From: CAIUSP01 sp040375675
Lineage (GTDB): Bacteria > Actinomycetota > Thermoleophilia > Solirubrobacterales > 70-9
Length of the DNA: 21,363 bases
Assembly: GCA_040375675.1 (NCBI GenBank)
Contig: JBEIRY010000025.1
Span: forward strand, 1 to 21,363
Direction of reading: 5' to 3'
Shown: positions 1 to 7,534 of the stretch, piece after piece
Position numbering within the stretch: position 1 is the stretch's first letter
Layout: each line of letters opens with the position of its first letter
Notes under the pieces: generated by a model
Seen by the model: only the letters and a program-made list of their open reading frames with translations
Databases searched by the model: none
Told to the model about the DNA's origin: nothing
Made by a program: the position numbers and the translations under genes

Positions 1-466
1 CCCAGACCAACTCGACACCGGGAACCTCCTGCTGAACCCGGTCGACGCAGGCATAGAGCATGCTCTCGCGGCCGATCAGACCGATCTTGCCCTCGCCAAG
101 ACCACGATCTTTCAGGGTCGTTGCGAGCCCCGACCAGAGGTCGAGCTCGACCCGGACATCGTCGATCGCAACCAGGTCCTCGCGCCAGTCAGGGATCTCT
201 ACGACCAGCGTGCCGTCCTCTGCGACCGGCATCACGAGACCGGAGTGACCTCGTCCCGACCAGGAACCCGGTCGATCCGGGATCTGGGGGAAGGCCGAGT
301 AGTGATTGGTCAAGTAAACGATGTCGGCGCCCCAGTCGGCTCCGTTGGCGCCACGACTGACTACGAGGAGGCCGTCGAGGCCCTTGGCAGCGGCTGCCTC
401 GCGCAGCTTGCTGCGGCGCTCTGCGTACTCCGCGGGGGCAATCGGGTTGGTCTTTTTCCTCGACAT
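1..466 (-). CDS. M24 / creatinase-like hydrolase, N-terminal part (runs off the window)
   Basis: This open frame starts at the ATG complementary to 464-466 and stays open to base 1, giving 155 residues of a longer protein. It begins MSRKKTNPIAPAEYAERRSK. An AAGGAG Shine-Dalgarno (complement of 475-480) lies 8 nt upstream. The segment from about residue 13 (EYAERRSKLREAAAAKGLDG, then LLVVSR and a WGADIVYLTNH stretch) matches the creatinase/Xaa-Pro peptidase N-terminal domain that precedes the M24 pita-bread metallohydrolase domain. The catalytic domain lies outside the window, so Xaa-Pro dipeptidase, creatinase and other M24 activities cannot be told apart. It is the third gene after the permease and phosphoesterase, on the same strand and 72 nt downstream, probably in one operon. 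The M24 N-domain family call is fairly sure; the substrate is unknown. Confidence 0.75.
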   Translation of the reverse strand, partial: MSRKKTNPIAPAEYAERRSKLREAAAAKGLDGLLVVSRGANGADWGADIVYLTNHYSAFPQIPDRPGSWSGRGHSGLVMPVAEDGTLVVEIPDWREDLVAIDDVRVELDLWSGLATTLKDRGLGEGKIGLIGRESMLYACVDRVQQEVPGVELVW

Positions 467-500
467 CTCAAACGCTCCTTGGTTGGGTTTTGGAAACTTC

Positions 501-518
501 GCACCTTTCGGCAGGTGC
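501..518 (-). other. intercistronic hairpin between phosphoesterase and M24 gene
   Basis: GCACCT (501-506) and AGGTGC (513-518) form a perfect 6-bp stem with a 6-nt loop in the 72-nt gap between two genes of one operon. There is no T-run after it on the minus strand, so a strong intrinsic terminator is unlikely. It could act as an RNA processing or stability element, or be chance. Confidence 0.3.
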
Positions 519-538
519 CGGTTGGCCGACCATCTCTC

Positions 539-1522
539 CTAGCCGGTGACGAACTGATAATCGACCTTGTCACCTTTGAGGTGGACAAGGACACCCGAGA
601 TACGACCTGTGTGGTAATCGCTCCCGGGGTTGATGCAGAGAGTGCGACCTATCCGGTTGGCTGCGCGGGACTCGTGCACGTGCCCGTGGAGGCTCGCGAT
701 CGGCTGATAGGTCTCGATCAGCTCACGAACCGCGGTCGAGCCGCACGGCGCCATCTTCGGCTGACCGGCAACCGTCTGGACGGTGAGGTCCTTGTCGAGT
801 TCAGGGGCGAGATCGAGCTGAGAGTCGTACGGAGGCACGTGCAGATTCATGATCAACTTGGAGGTGTCGTCGACCTGGTCGGCGAGCTTTGCCACCCGCT
901 TGTAGAGGTCGTCCTCGTTCAACTCGCGGGGCGAGTCGAATGGGGTGATGTTCGAGTAACCGAGCGAGATCATCGTGTAGTCGCCGAACTCGACGATCTT
1001 CTCGTCGCAAGCCTCGACCCGCTTGGCCTTCTCGATCGCTGTGTCCACGCCAGGCGGATCGTCGTTTCCGGGCATAACGAAACATCTGATCTCATCGTCA
1101 GTGAGCCGCTCCTCGGCGAGGGCCATCCAGCGATCGAAGGTCTCGAGCATGACCTTGGCAAACCACTCCTCGCGCTTTGCCTCGCTCAGCTTCGCGACCC
1201 TGTTGACCTCTTCAGGTGTCATCAGGTGCGGGTACATGCCGTTGGCGCGAACCCGGTTCATCAGCTCTTCGCGCTCTTCCTCAGTGGTTGCCGTCTCGGG
1301 CACACCGAAGAGCTCGGCTGTGACTGTCCCGTCGCCGTTGTCGACCAAGGGGACTACGACCTTGCCGGTCACATCGCCGCCCATGACGATGACATCTGCG
1401 TCATAGCCAGCGGGCGAGTGCAGGAACTTTCTCCACAACACCTCGGTGCCGTGGATGTCCGAGGCGTAATAGAGGCGGAGCTTGTCAGCTCCGCCCCCAC
1501 CGCTCCTGCCGAAGAGACCCAT
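539..1522 (-). CDS. calcineurin-like metallophosphoesterase
   Basis: This is a 327-residue cytosolic protein with the ordered metal-binding motifs of the calcineurin phosphoesterase fold: DIH (D22, H24), GGD (D50), GND (N153, D154), LH (H228) and GHVH (H281, H283). Such enzymes hydrolyse phosphomono- or phosphodiesters with two metals; the substrate cannot be read from sequence. About 100 mostly charged, probably helical residues (54-150) lie between the second and third motifs, longer than in minimal family members, and could form a lid or recognition domain. A flexible glycine-rich segment precedes the fold (residues 5-12). The start lies 4 nt after the permease stop, implying translational coupling, although no good Shine-Dalgarno is visible there. 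The enzyme is probably co-expressed with the permease and the M24 hydrolase. Family call is sure; its role with these partners is unknown. Confidence 0.88.
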   Translation of the reverse strand: MGLFGRSGGGGADKLRLYYASDIHGTEVLWRKFLHSPAGYDADVIVMGGDVTGKVVVPLVDNGDGTVTAELFGVPETATTEEEREELMNRVRANGMYPHLMTPEEVNRVAKLSEAKREEWFAKVMLETFDRWMALAEERLTDDEIRCFVMPGNDDPPGVDTAIEKAKRVEACDEKIVEFGDYTMISLGYSNITPFDSPRELNEDDLYKRVAKLADQVDDTSKLIMNLHVPPYDSQLDLAPELDKDLTVQTVAGQPKMAPCGSTAVRELIETYQPIASLHGHVHESRAANRIGRTLCINPGSDYHTGRISGVLVHLKGDKVDYQFVTG

Positions 1523-1526
1523 CTGC

Positions 1527-3146
1527 CTACTCGGGGGGTAGTTCCTGGTGGGTGAGCTTCAGGTCGATGCCCTGACGCTTACGCACCGTGTAGGAAATCC
1601 CGTAGATCAGGAATCCGGCGGCGTAGACGATCAACGCCAGCCAGAGCTTGCCTGGGTTGTAGGCGAGGCTCGAACCCGAGGACGGATCCCAGAGCAGCAG
1701 CGCCACGCCGAGTCCGAACCCGATGAAGGCGAGAAGGCCGACGATCGAGAGGACGGGAATGCCGAGCACGCGCTTGCCGTAGGGCGAGTTGTCGACCATC
1801 GCCTTCTGGCGGAAGGGCAGCACGATGCCGCCGATCGCCGTGATGGCGAGGGTCAAGGTGAGCCCAAGCAAAACCGCGAGCGTGGTGAACCAGTCGGTGA
1901 ACGCGTAGATGGCCGTACTCGCTATACCGAGCGCGGTCACGATCCCGATCGCAAAGACGGGAGCGTGCGTTCGCGGATCGACCTTAGAGAGCTTCTCAGG
2001 CACGATCCGGTCGAACGACCAAGCGAACATCGAACGGCTGATCAGCAGCATCGTCTGAGGCAGCCAGACCAGCAGACCCAAGGTGAAGCCGAGGATGATC
2101 AGCAGACCCCAGACCCAGCTGCCGGAGGCTATCGCCATGATCTCCGGATATGCCGGAGCGCCAGCGACGAAGCCGTACTTGGCCGGATCAGCCAGGCCGA
2201 GCAGCGAGTTGAAGTCGTAGCCGGTGATCCCGAGGTAGATCGGGAGGAGGATCGCGAAGAACGCAACCGCGATAAACGCAGCGCCGGGGATGGAGATCAG
2301 GTGGGTGCTCTTCTTGAGTCTGATCTCACCGGCGAAGTAGTTGCTCGCGTAGAGGAACCCGAACACGTACCAGAAGAGAGTCGTCGATTGGAGCGTAATC
2401 TTGGTGTCGTACCCGTTCAGCGGCGCAAAGCCTCCGGCTTTACCCGACGCAGTTAGGTGTGCAACCGCGTTGTTGGTTCCCAGGTTGGCGGCGTACTCGT
2501 TGAAGTTGTCGAGGAAGCCAGCCTTGCTCTGAGCCAGACCGACGATCACCGGAACCAGGAAGGTGCCGAGCGCATAGAGCGCAAAGACCACGACCTGAAT
2601 CCGGAGGAAGACACGGAGTCCTCCAACGATGAAGATCAAGGCAGAGACGATCAGCGCAACCGTTCCGGTGATGAACAGGCCCCACTCGGTCGAGAACCAG
2701 TCGCCGAAGCTGAGCCAACCGGCCGAGCCGGTGAAGCCGGCGAACATCCGACCCATGGCTCCGAAGCCGTAGGCCGCCATATAGGTGGTGTAGAGGCCGA
2801 AGATGATCGCGAGCCAGAAGCAGAAGCTGAAGTTGGCCGCAAAACCGATCGACGGACTGAGTGACCGGCTGTTGAAGACGTAGTCGCCTCCGGTCCTCGG
2901 CATGATCTGCGAAAGCATCGCGTAGAGGAACGCACCGGGGATACCCATGCAGGCTGCAACGCCGAGCGCTACCCAGAGGTTTGCTCCCGGATAGAAGGCG
3001 TAGAAGAGCCAGGCGAAGGAAAACGACAAGGCAACGCTCGCCCACATCACGTTGTAGAAGAGCGCGTCGATCGTTCTTGCTTCGCGGACCAGTCCGGTCG
3101 CCTTACGGGTGAAAAGACTTGCTGATGCCTTTGCTTTGGTTGCCAT
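1527..3146 (-). CDS. APC-superfamily amino acid/polyamine permease
   Basis: This 539-residue integral membrane protein has about 12 hydrophobic segments. It starts with a basic cytoplasmic tail (MATKAKASAS) and then a first helix near residues 30-55. The signature MPRTGGDYVFNSR (about 82-94) is typical of APC transporters, which move amino acids, polyamines or related amines by proton or sodium symport or by antiport. The C-terminus carries a short charged tail (VRKRQGIDLKL). A purine-rich AAAGGGG lies about 8 nt before the ATG. It is first in an operon with a metallophosphoesterase and an M24 hydrolase, and a LacI-type palindrome sits 26 nt upstream of the start. The predicted shared control with the ureohydrolase/amidase genes suggests uptake of a guanidino, amine or amide compound; that substrate is inference. 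Confidence 0.9.
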   Translation of the reverse strand: MATKAKASASLFTRKATGLVREARTIDALFYNVMWASVALSFSFAWLFYAFYPGANLWVALGVAACMGIPGAFLYAMLSQIMPRTGGDYVFNSRSLSPSIGFAANFSFCFWLAIIFGLYTTYMAAYGFGAMGRMFAGFTGSAGWLSFGDWFSTEWGLFITGTVALIVSALIFIVGGLRVFLRIQVVVFALYALGTFLVPVIVGLAQSKAGFLDNFNEYAANLGTNNAVAHLTASGKAGGFAPLNGYDTKITLQSTTLFWYVFGFLYASNYFAGEIRLKKSTHLISIPGAAFIAVAFFAILLPIYLGITGYDFNSLLGLADPAKYGFVAGAPAYPEIMAIASGSWVWGLLIILGFTLGLLVWLPQTMLLISRSMFAWSFDRIVPEKLSKVDPRTHAPVFAIGIVTALGIASTAIYAFTDWFTTLAVLLGLTLTLAITAIGGIVLPFRQKAMVDNSPYGKRVLGIPVLSIVGLLAFIGFGLGVALLLWDPSSGSSLAYNPGKLWLALIVYAAGFLIYGISYTVRKRQGIDLKLTHQELPPE

Positions 3147-3171
3147 CTCTAAACCCCTTTCTCTCTCTCCC

Positions 3172-3186
3172 GAAAAACCGCTTTTC
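3172..3186. promoter_or_regulatory. predicted LacI-family operator upstream of permease operon
   Basis: GAAAAACCGCTTTTC is a 15-bp odd-centred inverted repeat (one mismatch between its 7-bp arms). It differs at a single base from the perfect palindrome between lacI and the ureohydrolase gene (8529-8543, read on the opposite strand). It ends 26 nt before the permease start codon, where a repressor would block transcription. No convincing -10/-35 pair could be chosen around it. Confidence 0.6.
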
Positions 3187-3208
3187 CCAAGTCAGTGTGA
3201 CGAGTTGG

Positions 3209-3223
3209 CAAAAACGATTTACT
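3209..3223. promoter_or_regulatory. possible secondary, half-conserved operator
   Basis: CAAAAACGATTTACT keeps one arm of the predicted LacI operator (CAAAAAC for GAAAAAC) plus the central G, but the other arm is degenerate. Its centre is 37 bp from that of the better site. It may be an auxiliary half-site or chance. Confidence 0.2.
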
Positions 3224-3294
3224 TGGCGCGAAGCCTACACAGATTTTCGGCGGGTGTGCTCTTCGATCGACAGTAGAGAGTCAAAGCCGCACTA

Positions 3295-3933
3295 TCAAGC
3301 GGAATTTCCGAGTATCCCGGCAAGGCGATCCGGAGAGATCGCGCCGTCGCGAAGAACGCTCCATTGTCCATCTGCCTCGTAGTCGGTCAGATCGAGGACG
3401 GTCGATGGATCGCCCTGCAGGTCTCCCCCATCTATCGCCAGGTCTGCCCCTCCAACGATCGTTTGCTCGATTCCGGTGAACTGCGATGACGGTGGCGAGC
3501 CCGACAGGTTGGCCGAGGTCTGGAAGACCGGTAGCGGCATTCCCTTCAGGGGACCTTCGAGCAGCCTCACCCCGAGGCGCTGCGGATCCTCGCGACACGC
3601 CAACGGGTAGCGGCCATCCGGGTTGGGAAGGATCCAGGTCCATGGCCCGGGACGCAGTTGGCCGACCGCATCGGCAACTCGGGGGGTGAGACCGGCGACC
3701 AACTCGCGCATCGCAAGCGGTGAGAAATACAGCACCGCGGAGCTCTTGCCTTCGTCGCGTCCCTTGATCTGGTGAATTCGCTCGATCGACTTCTGATCGA
3801 TCGGATCGCAACAGAGCCCGTAGACGCCGTCGGCCGGGAATACGGCAACGCCACCTGAGGCAATGCAGGCTTCGAGGGACTCGCGCGCTGCCTCCTCGCC
3901 ATCGGCGGCGATCGATACGAGCTTGGTGCTCAT
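3295..3933 (-). CDS. YrdC/Sua5/YciO-domain protein (threonylcarbamoyl-AMP synthase family)
   Basis: This 212-residue protein has a single YrdC-like domain and no C-terminal Sua5 domain. Family landmarks are the FPADGVYGL block (32-40), KGRDEGKSS (57-65), PGPWTWIL (about 96-102), LGVRLLEGP and SANLSGSP (140-147). Members make threonylcarbamoyl-AMP from threonine, bicarbonate and ATP for the t6A37 modification of tRNA. The usual FPTDTVYGL is altered at both threonines (A34, G36), so the substrate pocket may differ and a YciO-like paralogue is possible. The ATG overlaps the prmC stop as ATGA, so it is translationally coupled to prfA-prmC, a common neighbourhood for this family. The domain is sure; the exact enzymatic role is less so. 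Confidence 0.85.
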   Translation of the reverse strand: MSTKLVSIAADGEEAARESLEACIASGGVAVFPADGVYGLCCDPIDQKSIERIHQIKGRDEGKSSAVLYFSPLAMRELVAGLTPRVADAVGQLRPGPWTWILPNPDGRYPLACREDPQRLGVRLLEGPLKGMPLPVFQTSANLSGSPPSSQFTGIEQTIVGGADLAIDGGDLQGDPSTVLDLTDYEADGQWSVLRDGAISPDRLAGILGNSA

Positions 3934-4790
3934 CGCTTTGCCAAGACCACCCGTTCGATGCCGGCGAGATCGGGGCGGATCTCGACCTGTTCGTATCCGG
4001 CCGTCTCCAACATCGCGGCGACCTCTGCGGCCTGTCCCTCGCCGACCTCGAGAGCGATCGAAGCGGGAATTTCTGGGAGCTGTGAGATGCCCGAGGGACC
4101 GCCGATCAGCTCGGTGAATGCCTCCAACCCGCTAGGCCCAGGAACGAGGGCTTGCCTGGGTTCGAACTCTCGCAACTCTGGCTCTAACCCCTGCCACTCC
4201 TGCTCGCTTATGTAAGGGAGATTGGAGACCAGCAGATCGATCGAGCCGGTATCGAGGGCAATCGTGCCCGAGGCAAACGAGACCCGGCCCGTAAGACCAA
4301 GGGCCTCGGCGTTCTCCGCCGCCAGCGAGAGCGCCTCGGGGGAGGTGTCGGTTGCAAAGACTTCGCAACCGGGCAACTCGTCTGCGATCGCGAGAGCGAT
4401 CGCGCCTGTACCCGTCCCCACATCCAGCACGCGCTGCGGAGTCGTCTCCAGCGCTATCTCGACCAGCATCTCCGTCTCGGGTCTGGGGATCAGGGCACGC
4501 CTGTCGCAGCGAAGCTCGAGCGAGCGAAAGCCCTTCCGGCCCAATATGTAGGCAACAGGCTCACGGGACGATCGACGCCTGATCAGGCCAGCGAACTCCC
4601 TGCCTGCGCCTTTCGGCAGTTCAGCCTCGGGAGAGGCGATCAGATCAGCGCGGGAGTACCCGCTGACTGACTCGAGCAACAGCTCGGCATCTAGCCTGGG
4701 TGAGTCGACTCCGGCTGCGGTCAGGGCGTCGACCGCACCACCCAGCGCCTCAGCCACCGTTGCCGTGGAAAGCCCGGCGGCCATCCTCAC
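3930..4790 (-). CDS. prmC: peptide chain release factor N5-glutamine methyltransferase
   Basis: This 286-residue SAM-dependent methyltransferase modifies the glutamine of the GGQ motif in release factors, stimulating peptide release. It has the helical N-terminal substrate domain (1-90), the IPRPETE motif (101-107), SAM motif I DVGTGTG (123-129) and the catalytic loop SNLPY (189-193). The usual PrmC loop is NPPY; here the second position is leucine, a form better known from rRNA adenine dimethylases. The start overlaps the prfA stop by 4 nt (ATGA) and its own stop overlaps the next gene in the same way, so the three genes are tightly coupled. Its neighbour prfA is its expected substrate, which makes the assignment firm despite the loop variant. 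Confidence 0.94.
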   Translation of the reverse strand: MRMAAGLSTATVAEALGGAVDALTAAGVDSPRLDAELLLESVSGYSRADLIASPEAELPKGAGREFAGLIRRRSSREPVAYILGRKGFRSLELRCDRRALIPRPETEMLVEIALETTPQRVLDVGTGTGAIALAIADELPGCEVFATDTSPEALSLAAENAEALGLTGRVSFASGTIALDTGSIDLLVSNLPYISEQEWQGLEPELREFEPRQALVPGPSGLEAFTELIGGPSGISQLPEIPASIALEVGEGQAAEVAAMLETAGYEQVEIRPDLAGIERVVLAKR

Positions 4791-5878
4791 TCTTCCTCGG
4801 TCGAGCTCTCGGTTGCCGAGGTCTGAGCCTCCAGGCGGGCGCGCTTTTCCTCGGCCTGCAGCACCTCGGTGATCGGCGCCAGCTCGCCTCCCATCACTTC
4901 ATCGATGTTGTGGGCGGTGAACTTGACCCGGTGATCAGTCACGCGCCCCTGAGGAAAGTTGTAGGTGCGAATCTTTTCCGAGCGCTCGCCGCTTCCCACC
5001 TGCGAGCGGCGGGCGTCGGCGATCTCTGCGTTTTGTTCCGCAAGGGCTTGCTCATAGAGGCGCGCGCGCAAGACGCGCATTGCCTTATCGCGGTTTTGCA
5101 GCTGTGACTTCTCGTCCTGCATCGAAACCACGATCCCGGTCGGCTTGTGCGTTATGCGTACAGCCGAGTCGGTGGTGTTGACCGACTGTCCGCCTGGCCC
5201 GGATGAGCGATAGACATCGATTTGCAGATCGGAGTCGTTTACCTCGACATCGACGTCCTCTGCCTCAGGCAGAACGGCCACGGTCGCAGTAGATGTATGG
5301 ATGCGCCCCTGGGATTCGGTCTTCGGTACGCGCTGCACACGGTGAGTTCCGCCTTCGTACTTGAAGACCGAGTACGCACCTTCGCCCTTGATTGCCAGGG
5401 TCACATCCTTGAAGCCCCCGTGGTCGGCAGCCGACTGAGAGAGAGTCTCGGTCTGATATCCCAGCGACTCGGCATAGCGCGTGAGCATCTTGTAGAGGTC
5501 GCCGGCAAAGAGGCCGGCCTCGTCGCCGCCGGTTCCGGCGCGAATCTCGACGATCACGTTCTTGGAGTCGTTCGGGTCGCGCTCGACCGTGGCAAGGCGG
5601 ATCTCCTCCGCAAGGCTCTCCAGCTCTGCCGGAGCGTCGGCCACCACGCTCTCCAACTCGGCATCGTCGGCGCCTTCGTCGAGCAGTTCGCGTGCCCCTT
5701 CGAGATCGTCAGCGAGAGTGTGCCAGCGCACGGCCAACTCGTGAGCGCGCCCGAGATCGCGGTACTCTCGGCCCACCTCGGCGTAGCGAGCGCGATCGGC
5801 GATCACATCGGGGTCTGACATCTGCCCCTCCAGCTCGGCGTAGCGAGCCTCGATCTGTTCGACCAGCTTTTCGATCAT
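4787..5878 (-). CDS. prfA: peptide chain release factor 1 (RF1)
   Basis: This 363-residue protein is of standard RF1 length. Its motifs are the peptidyl-tRNA hydrolysis loop SSGPGGQSVNTTDSAV with GGQ at 229-231, and the stop-codon reading tripeptide PKT (185-187) in RVPKTESQGRIHTS. A PxT tripeptide marks RF1, which reads UAA and UAG, rather than RF2 (SPF). The N-terminal 100 residues are the helical domain 1. It opens a coupled prfA-prmC-YrdC operon. No clear Shine-Dalgarno precedes the ATG; CAAACT, 8 nt before it, is one base off a TANNNT box, so leaderless initiation is possible but unproven. Confidence 0.97.
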   Translation of the reverse strand: MIEKLVEQIEARYAELEGQMSDPDVIADRARYAEVGREYRDLGRAHELAVRWHTLADDLEGARELLDEGADDAELESVVADAPAELESLAEEIRLATVERDPNDSKNVIVEIRAGTGGDEAGLFAGDLYKMLTRYAESLGYQTETLSQSAADHGGFKDVTLAIKGEGAYSVFKYEGGTHRVQRVPKTESQGRIHTSTATVAVLPEAEDVDVEVNDSDLQIDVYRSSGPGGQSVNTTDSAVRITHKPTGIVVSMQDEKSQLQNRDKAMRVLRARLYEQALAEQNAEIADARRSQVGSGERSEKIRTYNFPQGRVTDHRVKFTAHNIDEVMGGELAPITEVLQAEEKRARLEAQTSATESSTEEE

Positions 5879-5930
5879 CGCTGGCTAGTTTGACGGGAGC
5901 AGAGACCGAGAGCGCAGGTCACGGCCCCGG

Positions 5931-5953
5931 CTGAGGAAACGAGCGGGCCTCAG
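5931..5953 (-). terminator. possible hairpin at the end of the nucleotidyltransferase gene
   Basis: CTGAGG (5931-5936) and CCTCAG (5948-5953) are perfect inverted repeats with an 11-nt spacer, overlapping the stop codon of the minus-strand gene. No T-run follows in the 71-nt gap before prfA. A weak or factor-dependent end is possible. Confidence 0.25.
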
Positions 5954-6705
5954 TCGACCTCGTTGACCTCTTCGTACCAGAGCTTCTTCTCGCCGATCTT
6001 CGCTCTCAGCTTCCAGCCCCGTGACTTGGGCGCATCCTCCATTGCCTTCTCCAGTCGGTCGATCTCGCCCTTGATCCGGTCCTTGGCTGCCTTCGAAACC
6101 TTGAGCTTCGACAGACCGTCCCTGAGCCGCTCTAGGTTGATCTCGCAGGTGTGATGCAGACCCCAGTCCGACGAGGTGAGATCTGTGATCCGCTCCAGCG
6201 AAATCCCTTCTTCGTCGTTATCGGTCACGGGAACGCCAGCAAGCAGTGCGTAAATGTCGTTTCGATCCTTCTCGTTCAGCTCGACGATCTGCATCTTGGT
6301 CAAGAGCAGATCCGCGGGCGCGAGCGTTCTCGTGTGAACGGTGACCCTGTTCTTGAGCGGGATCGTGTGACACATCTCGAAGGCGTCGATGAAGACATCG
6401 ACTTTGTGTCCGTGATCGGGCGCCTCGAAGATCATCCTTCGAGCCCCGTTGAGCGCATTGAACTGCTTGTCGGGCTCCCAACCGAGTCCTTCCAGAGCCT
6501 TGCCGACTTTGGAGCCCTGCTTCTTGACCGTGATCAGATCGATATCGGCAACCTCGCGGTCGAGTGACTTCTCGAGTTTCGAGCCACAAACGATCTTGAC
6601 CGCAATCCCCCCAAGAGCACGGACATCGAAGCCCTGAGCGTCGAGCTGGTCGAGCAGACGATCTGCCTCGTCTACCAACTTCGGCTTGATCTGTGATTTA
6701 GCCAT
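5950..6705 (-). CDS. nucleotidyltransferase-fold protein, AbiEii-like
   Basis: This 251-residue protein has the hallmark pattern of the polymerase-beta-like nucleotidyltransferase fold: LGGIAVK (31-37), ADIDLIT with D54 and D56, and a third acid in KVDVFID (D103). A later block, LAPADLLLTKMQI...EKDRNDIYALL (about 128-155), resembles the segment that follows the active site in AbiEii/NTP-transferase toxins and related proteins. The C-terminal 90 residues are charged and helical with no recognised domain. The ATG has a good upstream GGTGGTGAG and overlaps the end of the amidase gene by 8 nt, so it is third in the ureohydrolase-amidase operon. No antitoxin-like partner is adjacent, so a toxin role is not supported. 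Its substrate and function are unknown. Confidence 0.7.
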   Translation of the reverse strand: MAKSQIKPKLVDEADRLLDQLDAQGFDVRALGGIAVKIVCGSKLEKSLDREVADIDLITVKKQGSKVGKALEGLGWEPDKQFNALNGARRMIFEAPDHGHKVDVFIDAFEMCHTIPLKNRVTVHTRTLAPADLLLTKMQIVELNEKDRNDIYALLAGVPVTDNDEEGISLERITDLTSSDWGLHHTCEINLERLRDGLSKLKVSKAAKDRIKGEIDRLEKAMEDAPKSRGWKLRAKIGEKKLWYEEVNEVD

Positions 6706-7534
6706 CGCTCACCACCTTATTGCGCCCGCCCGCTCTGACGACCGGCAGATCCTCACGAATCTGGGAAAGGTAATCAGCCTCGCCAGCGGTATCCACCTGG
6801 ATGGGGATCTCGGCGGTGAGGATCTCCTGCTGTCCGCCCGCCTTGACCAGCACATTCCCCGATGCATCAACAGCCATCGAAAGGCCCGCGAACTTTGCTC
6901 CGCCCTGCTCGCCGACGCGGTTGACATAGATGTGAGGCAGACGGTTCTCGAGCGCACGCGCCGGAATCGCCACCTCGTGCCAGGGGCCATAAGGATCCAT
7001 GTTCGCCGAGCAGGTAATCAGCAACTCGGCCCCGGCTCTGGCCAGCGCTCTGGCGGGCTCGGGAAACTCGGCGTCGAAGCAGGTGAGGAGTCCCGCCTCG
7101 AGACCGACCAGACGCGCAAGGCACAACTCGGATCCAGCGGTGAAGGCCCCAATCTCCGTGCCGAAGAGGTGGGTCTTGCGGTAGACCGCCACGAGGCTTC
7201 CGCTCTCGTCGATCGCTGCGGTGGCGTTGGCAACTGCCCCGGAGTCGAGCTTTTCCGCAAAGCCCACCACCGCCGCAGTTGCGGTCTCTTCGCAGACAGA
7301 GGCAAGCAGGGAGATCTCCGGCCCGTCGGGATCGCAAGCCGCCTCCCCAGCCATCGCCGGCTCGTAGCCAGTGATGAAGAGTTCCGGGAAGACGACGATG
7401 TCCGAGGCCGAATGTTCCCTGACGATCTCGGCGGCCCGTTCCGCATTGCGCTCGGCGTCAATGCCCTCAGGGGCGATCTGGGCGAGTACCGCGGACAGCG
7501 AGGCCTGCTCAGTCACCGAAACTGGCCCCTGCAT
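6698..7534 (-). CDS. carbon-nitrogen hydrolase (nitrilase-superfamily amidase)
   Basis: This protein is up to 278 residues with the complete Glu-Lys-Cys triad of the nitrilase superfamily: FPELFITGY (E51), YRKTHLF (K120) and TCFDAEFPE (C152). The family hydrolyses amides, carbamoyl compounds or nitriles; aliphatic amidases with a CFDxEFPE block commonly act on small amides. It overlaps the upstream ureohydrolase by 26 nt if the ATG at 7534 is used. The in-frame GTG at 7516 (residue 7), preceded by AGGGG, would reduce the overlap to 8 nt and is an equally likely start. Pairing with a ureohydrolase recalls the arginine oxygenase route, where 4-guanidinobutyramide is deaminated by such an amidase and then split to urea and GABA. 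N-carbamoylputrescine amidase is an alternative. Substrate is inference. Confidence 0.88.
   Translation of the reverse strand: MQGPVSVTEQASLSAVLAQIAPEGIDAERNAERAAEIVREHSASDIVVFPELFITGYEPAMAGEAACDPDGPEISLLASVCEETATAAVVGFAEKLDSGAVANATAAIDESGSLVAVYRKTHLFGTEIGAFTAGSELCLARLVGLEAGLLTCFDAEFPEPARALARAGAELLITCSANMDPYGPWHEVAIPARALENRLPHIYVNRVGEQGGAKFAGLSMAVDASGNVLVKAGGQQEILTAEIPIQVDTAGEADYLSQIREDLPVVRAGGRNKVVSDG

Noticed and set aside
245..1555. Long plus-strand open frame of 436 codons
   Set aside because: It lies opposite the M24 and metallophosphoesterase genes, which carry complete motifs; its product shows no family features and is typical of antisense frames in GC-rich DNA.
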